A DNA stretch of 33,049 nucleotides, taken from the NCBI GenBank assembly GCA_016926755.1, contig JAFGNZ010000062.1:1-33049 (forward strand). The letters run 5' to 3'. Every line of letters starts with the position of its first letter. Within the stretch, counting starts at the first letter, position 1. Shown piece after piece: positions 30,252-33,049 of this stretch. The notes beneath the pieces are model-generated. The model worked only from the letters and a program-made list of their open reading frames with translations. It was not told the origin of the DNA and made no database searches. A program made the translations under genes and the position numbers. Origin of the DNA: Myxococcaceae bacterium (GTDB taxonomy: Bacteria; Myxococcota; Myxococcia; Myxococcales; Myxococcaceae).

Positions 30252-31724
30252 GTGAATGAACTTTTAGAAGTGCTGAGGTTTCAGGCCCCCAAATTCGGAG
30301 CGGAGCTGGCTCGCACGGCCCATGGGCGAGGCCTGGCCGTCACCCAGAAGGACGGCACCACCCGCCCCATCCCCATCACCGCCACGCCCGTCATCCTGGA
30401 CGCCGCGGAGATCCGCCGCCGCGCCGAGCTGGCCGCGAAGCTGTCCTCCGCCACGCTGAAGATGGCCGACGCGGTGCTCAACGGGGGCTCGCGGGACGTG
30501 CTGCTCGGGGCGCTCTCTCCCCTGGAGCGCTCCATCGCCGAGCGGACCTGGCAGCAGGTCGTCCGGCTGGCCACCACGCGGGTGGACTTCTTCGTGGACA
30601 CGGGGAACCAGCCGCGCGCGCTGGAGATCAACACCACCATCCCCGCGATGCAGGGCTACTCGGACATCGCCGCGCGCTCGTTCATCGAGGTGGTGGCCCG
30701 GCACTTCAACTACCCGGAGCGGGCCATCCACGCGCTGCTGACGCTCAACGGCAGCAACGCCATGGCCCTCTACCGCGCCCTGCTGGACGGGTACGCCCTG
30801 GAGCGCAAGGGCCAGCAGCCGGAGACCATCGCCCTGCTCTGCCGCCGCAACGACGCGCAGCTCACCGAGCTGCGCTACCTGGCCGAGCGCTTCCGCGAGT
30901 TCGGCGCGGACGCGGACCTCGTCCACCCGGACGAGGTGTCCGGCGATGACGCCTTCATCGTGAACGGCAAGAAGTACGATCTGGTCTACCGTCACCTCTT
31001 CGTGCGGCGGCTGGAGGAGCACCCGGCGCCCTGGGTGGAGGAGTTCCTGGGGACGGTGCCCGGCAAGAAGGCCGTCTTCCTCAACCCGCCCACCTCGCAG
31101 ATGGAGGTGAAGGCGACCTTCGCCCTGCTCTCCCAGGCTGTGGCCGAGCCGGAGCTCGCGGAGGGCGCGGGCCTGAGCCCCGAGGAGCTGGAGGCCATCC
31201 GAGCCTGTGTCCCGTGGACGCGGCGCTTCCGGCGCGGTCCGGCCGTGGGCCCCGGCGGGGATAAGTGGGACGATCTGGTGGCCGCCGTGGCCGCCGAGCC
31301 TCGCCGCTTCGTGCTCAAGCGCTCCTGGGACTACGGAGGGAAGGCCGTCTTCCTCGGCCGCTCGGTAGGCAGCGTGCCGTACAACGAGCGGGCCCAGGCG
31401 CTCTATGGAGGCCCGCTGAGCTGGGCGGAGCTCTGCGAGCGCGCCACCTCGGACACCACCGGCGGCGGCTACGTGGTGCAGGAGGTGGTGGAGACGCAGC
31501 CCGAGGACCACCTGCTGTGCACCGAGACGGGGGCGCTGCCCACGTCCTTCTACGTGGACTACTCCGCCTACGCCTCGGTGGGGTTCTCCAAGCAGCCCGC
31601 CTGGGGCGGCGTGTGCCGCGGCTCCATGGGGGAGATCGTCAACATCGTGGGCGGCGGCGGGGTGCTGCCGCTCATCACCACCGAGGTCGCCCACAAGCTG
31701 CTCATGGCCTGGAAGGCCATCTGA
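30252..31724 (+). CDS. Circularly permuted ATP-grasp-like enzyme
   Basis: A 490-residue soluble protein with the ATP-grasp arrangement found in glutathionylspermidine-synthase-like proteins: ALEINTT (123-129; Glu125/Asn127 could bind Mg) comes early, and the phosphate-binding strand-loop FVLKRSWDYGGKAVFLG (353-369; Lys356) comes late. These enzymes join a carboxylate to an amine through an acyl phosphate. No amidase domain or partner gene is present, so the product is unknown. The GTG at 30252 is used because the upstream frame overlaps the divergent isomerase gene; a purine-rich ribosome site precedes it. Confidence 0.75.
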   Translation: MNELLEVLRFQAPKFGAELARTAHGRGLAVTQKDGTTRPIPITATPVILDAAEIRRRAELAAKLSSATLKMADAVLNGGSRDVLLGALSPLERSIAERTWQQVVRLATTRVDFFVDTGNQPRALEINTTIPAMQGYSDIAARSFIEVVARHFNYPERAIHALLTLNGSNAMALYRALLDGYALERKGQQPETIALLCRRNDAQLTELRYLAERFREFGADADLVHPDEVSGDDAFIVNGKKYDLVYRHLFVRRLEEHPAPWVEEFLGTVPGKKAVFLNPPTSQMEVKATFALLSQAVAEPELAEGAGLSPEELEAIRACVPWTRRFRRGPAVGPGGDKWDDLVAAVAAEPRRFVLKRSWDYGGKAVFLGRSVGSVPYNERAQALYGGPLSWAELCERATSDTTGGGYVVQEVVETQPEDHLLCTETGALPTSFYVDYSAYASVGFSKQPAWGGVCRGSMGEIVNIVGGGGVLPLITTEVAHKLLMAWKAI

Positions 31725-31799
31725 CAGCGAAACCGCCTGCGCCGCGCTATAAGGAGCGGGCACCGCCGGAATGCCGGCATGGAAAGGACGAAGTTCACT

Positions 31800-32513
31800 A
31801 TGGCCTGGGAAAACAACCCTGGATGGCAGACCTCCTCCGCGGCGGAGGTGAACTCCACCCTCGTGCGCGAGGCGCAGCGCACGTTCATGTCCCGCGTGTA
31901 CGGCTGGATGTTCGCCGGGCTCATGCTCACCGGCGTGGTGGCGATCGTCACCGTCACCAACGAGCCGCTGCTCGAGGTGGCCCTGGCGTGGCGCTTCCCG
32001 CTGCTGCTGGCGGAGCTGGGCCTGGTCTTCGGGCTCTCGCTGGCGGCGCCCAGGCTGTCCGGCCCGGTGGCCGCGCTGATGTTCATGGCGTACGCGGCGC
32101 TCACCGGGATGACGCTGTCCATCTACTTCCTCATCTACACCGCGGGCTCCATCGGGCAGGCCTTCCTCATGACGGCCGGCGTCTTCGGGGCGATGAGCCT
32201 CTACGGGACGGTCACCAAGAAGGACCTGGGCGGCTGGGCCTCGTTCCTCTTCATGGGCCTGGTGGGCGTGATCATCGCCGGCGTGGTGAACATCTTCATG
32301 CGCAACGACATGATGTCGTTCGTCATCGCCTGTGCCTGCGTCGTCGTCTTCGCGGGCCTGACGGCGTATGACACGCAGAAGCTGCGGCAGCTGCACGCCT
32401 CCAGCGGCTACAGCAGCGCCGCCACCATCAGCGTGGTGGGCGCGCTCACGCTGTACCTGGACTTCATCAACCTCTTCCTCGCCCTGCTGCGGCTCTTCGG
32501 GCGCCGGCGCTGA
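31800..32513 (+). CDS. Bax inhibitor-1 / YccA family membrane protein
   Basis: A 237-residue integral membrane protein with about seven hydrophobic helices and the BI-1 signature at AYDTQKL near the sixth to seventh helix. Bacterial members (YccA, YetJ) affect membrane proteostasis, interact with FtsH, or act as pH-sensitive calcium leaks; which applies here is not visible. The ATG at 31800 follows AAAGGA; an ATG seven codons upstream is alternative. A short inverted repeat GCCGG-AATG-CCGGC (31765-31778) precedes the gene, and TATAAG at 31748-31753 might be a -10 box. Confidence 0.9.
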   Translation: MAWENNPGWQTSSAAEVNSTLVREAQRTFMSRVYGWMFAGLMLTGVVAIVTVTNEPLLEVALAWRFPLLLAELGLVFGLSLAAPRLSGPVAALMFMAYAALTGMTLSIYFLIYTAGSIGQAFLMTAGVFGAMSLYGTVTKKDLGGWASFLFMGLVGVIIAGVVNIFMRNDMMSFVIACACVVVFAGLTAYDTQKLRQLHASSGYSSAATISVVGALTLYLDFINLFLALLRLFGRRR

Positions 32514-32577
32514 TCCGCCTGCCCCCAAGGACATTCGTTCCTGTGAGGCGTAGAGGGTCACCCATGGCAGCGGAACC

Positions 32578-32967
32578 ATGACGAACCCCACGCTTCTGTC
32601 GGACCCACAGCCCGTGGTTGGGAGGCAATGGAGCAAGGACTCATCACCTGAGCGGAGACGGCTCCTGGGCCTGGCACGCGACGCGCTCCTCTTCATTGAC
32701 GTCACCGGCCAGAGGTATCGCTTCGAGGACTTCCGAAAGAGTCCAAGGGCCGACGCTCCACCGCGAGCGGAGGGCCCAGCGAGCCTCAGGGAGCACTTGA
32801 GCAAGACGACGGAGTTCTTCACGCAGCTCCGCGACGAGCCAGAATCCTCCGCGGAGAGAGAACTGATTCAAGTCATTCTCGACGCACTTCACTTCATCTC
32901 GTCAACGGGACAATACAGCGCGTTCAGAGAGTATCTTGAGCATGTCGAGGCTGGCGGTCCTCCTTAG
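32578..32967 (+). CDS. Small protein with two copies of a DAL-FI-TGQ repeat
   Basis: A 129-residue soluble protein of unknown family. Residues about 22-62 and 90-129 are two copies of one unit: SSPERRRLLGLARDALLFI…TGQ…FEDF…PP and SSAERELIQVILDALHFI…TGQ…FREYL…PP. The unit looks like a helix, then a turn (FI-x-x-TGQ), then a second helix. The gene uses fewer GC-ending codons than its neighbours, and the surrounding DNA is more AT-rich, so it may be acquired or fast-evolving. No promoter motif is clear. It is 64 bases after the BI-1 gene; nothing downstream of 32967 in the window codes. Confidence 0.7.
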   Translation: MTNPTLLSDPQPVVGRQWSKDSSPERRRLLGLARDALLFIDVTGQRYRFEDFRKSPRADAPPRAEGPASLREHLSKTTEFFTQLRDEPESSAERELIQVILDALHFISSTGQYSAFREYLEHVEAGGPP

Positions 32968-33049
32968 GAGGCTGGAGGAAATAAGTTTTCCACTTTCAGT
33001 TGTTGCTCCAATGAACTCAGCGGCGAGGAACGCGGATGGACGAGGAAGC

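Noticed and set aside
30264-32822. Very long open frame on the minus strand (852 codons)
   Set aside because: It lies antisense to the ATP-grasp and BI-1 genes, is dominated by His/Arg/Glu/Gly runs typical of GC3 shadows, and shows no recognisable domain.
1-33049. CRISPR arrays, insertion sequences, phage genes, tRNA or rRNA genes
   Set aside because: No regularly spaced repeats, transposase motifs, integrase signature or RNA-gene pattern was seen on either strand.

Overview
The window is typical delta-proteobacterial / myxobacterial chromosome: uniformly high GC, dense genes on both strands, strong third-position GC bias that creates very long antisense shadow frames, GTG and TTG starts, and gene types common in Myxococcales (RpoH-like sigma factor, stand-alone receiver protein, degenerate kinase, many lipoproteins, several lipid genes). 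A cystobacterine myxobacterium (Archangium, Cystobacter, Stigmatella or Hyalangium type) is the most likely source; this is inference from style and gene content. I saw no rRNA, tRNA, CRISPR array, insertion sequence or phage gene.

Left part (1-16.5 kb): the tail of an unknown gene, a Tat-exported aldo/keto reductase, the 23S rRNA methyltransferase RlmE, two small hypothetical genes, an acyl-CoA dehydrogenase, and an exported hypothetical protein. Next comes a compact five-gene minus-strand operon (8958 to 5117): acyl carrier protein, soluble diiron acyl-ACP desaturase-like protein, AcpS-type phosphopantetheinyl transferase, hotdog thioesterase and fatty acyl-AMP ligase. It contains every step needed to load a free fatty acid on a dedicated carrier, oxidise it there and release it, and has no ketosynthase. 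It is followed by an alpha-methylacyl-CoA racemase-like CoA transferase, an SCP2 sterol-carrier protein, a receiver-domain protein diverging from a kinase-like protein that has lost its ATP-binding motifs, TatA, a long-chain acyl-CoA synthetase, a TPR-like exported protein and a sigma factor. The acyl-CoA dehydrogenase and the SCP2 gene carry almost the same 16-base palindrome just before their start codons, which points to one shared lipid regulator.

Middle (16.5-26 kb): a three-gene operon (Rieske protein, GTP cyclohydrolase I, GlcD-type FAD oxidase) diverges from a zinc-uptake operon. The latter runs small membrane-anchored His/Cys protein, outer-membrane porin-like protein, ZnuA, Cys/His lipoprotein, ZnuC, ZnuB, with tight spacing or overlaps, giving a route from outer membrane to cytoplasm. 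A 489-residue lipoprotein gene follows beyond a hairpin.

Right part (26-33 kb): an isochorismatase-family hydrolase; a lipoprotein ending in His-Glu-His; a 5'-truncated relative of the His/Cys protein of the zinc operon, fused in frame directly behind the stop codon of a thiamine-diphosphate lyase resembling benzaldehyde lyase / 2-hydroxyacyl-CoA lyase; a 2-hydroxychromene-2-carboxylate isomerase-like protein; an orphan circularly permuted ATP-grasp enzyme; a Bax-inhibitor-1 family membrane protein; and a small protein built from two copies of a DAL-FI-TGQ repeat.
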